In this document: piece after piece, positions 61,896-64,000 of the stretch | Layout: the number at the start of each line of letters is the position of its first letter | Position numbering within the stretch: position 1 is the stretch's first letter | Source of the DNA: Gorsachius magnificus | Taxonomy: Eukaryota > Chordata > Aves > Pelecaniformes > Ardeidae | Direction of reading: 5' to 3' | NCBI GenBank assembly: GCA_034008185.1 | Contig: CM067087.1 | Span: 41,992,590 to 42,056,589 of the forward strand | DNA: 64,000 nucleotides | The notes under the pieces: model-generated | Told to the model about the DNA's origin: nothing | The model's database searches: none | Seen by the model: only the letters and a program-made list of their open reading frames with translations | Made by a program: the position numbers and the translations under genes

Positions 61896-64000
61896 TTAAA
61901 AAACCTGATAATTTTTGTTCTACTTTTAGAAGACTGGTAAAGCATGCATATCATATACAGACCATGAAATTACCTATTCAGTTGTGGTAGGGACATTTCA
62001 GTTGAAAAACAGTAAAAGCCCTACCTAAAATACAATGTCTCTCCTTTTGCCCTGAACTCCTTCTTCCCCCTTTTTTACCTCCTTTTATACTCCACCTGTT
62101 TAGTAGTGTCTGAAACATAAACTTTTGAGACTGCAGACTTTTTAACTAACGTGCTGGACACCCTGTTATTGGCTTTGTTTCAAAGTCTGTGTTTTTTAAG
62201 CTTCAGCCTTAGAAACATAATATGCCTGTGGTGCCGGCTTGCCACAGCGGACGTTGACTAGCGCTGGCCAGGGATGGAGTACCCATGTAATTAACTTGGC
62301 AACTAGGACTGGTGTTCCATATCATCCCAGGAGAAGAACAGAGTAGTAGCAGGGTGCATAAAGGTAATATGAGCACAACTTTGCTCCCACCCACCTTGAA
62401 TTGAGTTTTCTTACATCTTTCCAGCATAGAAATGCTCCTAGAATATCCTCTCCTTCATAAGAATAAGATGTTATCAGTGAGTGGCAATCAAATGACTTAT
62501 GAAATGAGATTTGGTCATAGACCAAATAAAACTAAGTGAAGACACTGATTTGCCATCTTAACATGAGATTCAGTTACTTTCCCAATTTATAATTAGAGCA
62601 AAATAAGATAGGATATGAAAATAGTTTATTTGGGAAAATGAGAGCAGCTGAGCTTAAACTTACAACTCTTTTGACAGTACCCAATTCATCTCTAAGTTTG
62701 CAGAAAACATCTATTTAATGCTTTCAGATTAGAATCTAGTTGTTTGTTTATTAAAGTAATATAATGGCTAAAGTAATAAATATCTTACATTTGCCCCTAG
62801 CAGCTTTCATGCTCAGTATTTATATTGCATTTATTGATGCCTAGGACCAGAAGAGGGAAACACAGTATTTTAGTTATCTCAATTATGAAACTGTTTATGA
62901 AGACAATAATTTTGTTTCAAAACTGTCAGTCCATGATGCAGATAAGTAAATGCAGTATTTTGCATTATCTGTGCCAGAGAGTTGTGCACATATTGCATTG
63001 TATACCTGTGAAGAAAGCTCAGTGGATACGCAACCCAACATAAATCTGTTTACGCTAAATTACAGTAGAAGACTACGCACATCCATCCAAAGTATTTGTC
63101 GACATTAAGGACTCTGACATCAGGCTGCAGAAGTAGGAACTCTTACCCTGGGCATGTTTTTGTTCATTGCCACCCTTTGCCCGCCTCTCCAGCCCAAACC
63201 CACATGGTGTTTGTTGTGGTTGCCTGAAGTGCCTGGTGCCTCTTTTGCAACAGCCGGCGTAGGATCCTGTCTGTTGAGCTGCCCTGTTTGCGTGCGGCAG
63301 TCCATCGGCACGTACCATCTCCTGTGTGTCTGTCTGCTCATGATAGCAATGCCGTTTCAGCTCTTCATCCCTTTTCCCCAGCAGCCAAGATCCCAGCTCA
63401 GCTATGTGAATCGGAGAGAACTAGGAAAGCACCAAAAAGCTCAGAAGGAAACAAAGGCCCAAGTGGCAGCTAAAAAACCCCCAGCTTCTTGATTAATTTT
63501 ACTCACTATAATCTTTTCCCTGCACATCACCAAGGCTCTCATCTACAGAACAGGATTTAAAATATTACATGCAAACTCCATCCCGCAATTTCAGTTTTGA
63601 AACACTAACCTGCTTGGGCAGCTTTCCTATTGGAAGCTGTGCTCTGGCCAGCAGCCCGAGGGGTTGAATTGATAGAATAAGGCCATGGCTCCAGGTTTGC
63701 TAATCTCAGGCCTGTGCATGCTAATACAGCAATGCAAATTTGATCAAGGTCAGGCACTGGTATAATTTGGTGTCTATCAAACTAGCCATGCACTTGCATA
63801 TTTTGTTTGCGTGGCAAGGTTTTGTAGCTGCCCGAAGCTTCCCCTGTGTCTGACAGAGCCAATGCCAGCCAGCTCCAAGATGGACCTGCTGCTGGCTGAG
63901 GCCAAGCCCATCAGTAATGCTGGTAGCACCTCTGTTTTAGCATAGTTAAGAAGGGAAAAAAAAAACCCCTCTGTGCAGCTGCAGCCAGTGAGAGGAGCAG
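61896..64000. other. Sequence downstream of SPTSSB, no gene seen
   Basis: Mixed AT-rich DNA. A 112-codon ORF at 63154-63492 has no recognisable domain, and the region shows no CpG island, RNA gene or clear mobile element. Confidence 0.6.

Noticed and set aside
1..64000. CRISPR arrays, bacterial operons, phage or plasmid elements
   Set aside because: The window is vertebrate nuclear DNA. The only regular array is the 30-bp minisatellite, which has no spacers.

Overview
The window looks like nuclear DNA from an amniote, most likely a bird. The evidence is long AT-rich introns and spacers with very few interspersed repeats, a compact CpG-island promoter, and two recognisable vertebrate protein-coding genes that sit head to head. 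I recognised no CR1 or LTR element with confidence. The species cannot be named from the sequence alone.

Positions 1-35410 hold the start of PPM1L on the minus strand. This gene encodes an ER-anchored PP2C-family protein phosphatase. Only coding exon 1 (133 codons, 35410-35012) is present. It ends at an apparent GC-type splice donor, and the first intron fills the window leftwards to position 1. That intron holds a MIR-type SINE relic, a few simple repeats, a strong G-quadruplex candidate and an overlapping pair of palindromes, but no exon I can defend. The PPM1L promoter is a CpG island (about 35420-36240). It has clustered GC boxes flanked by two inverted copies of the ACTAYRNNNCCCR promoter motif, and the leader carries two upstream AUGs.

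Positions 36.2-59.6 kb are the spacer between the two genes. It contains a nearly perfect 525-bp inverted repeat (44036-44559 and 50090-50614) with a 5.5-kb spacer, an ancient L2/CR1-like LINE 3' end that crosses the edge of the left arm, and a second CpG-rich island (about 52400-53160) that contains a G-rich 30-bp minisatellite.

Positions 59.6-61.9 kb hold SPTSSB on the plus strand. This gene encodes the small activating subunit B of serine palmitoyltransferase. It has one 80-codon coding exon (61035-61277), a likely non-coding leader exon (59604-59684), a 3' UTR with an AU-rich element and a poly(A) signal at 61871. The final 2 kb show nothing I can assign.

Both genes act at the ER in sphingolipid metabolism: SPTSSB tunes the first committed step, and PPM1L is known to act on the ceramide transporter CERT. 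They are divergently oriented with about 25 kb between them. I found no evidence of an undescribed multi-gene system. The most unusual items are the near-identical inverted duplication, the GC donor of PPM1L exon 1, the overlapping upstream ORF and the minisatellite island.
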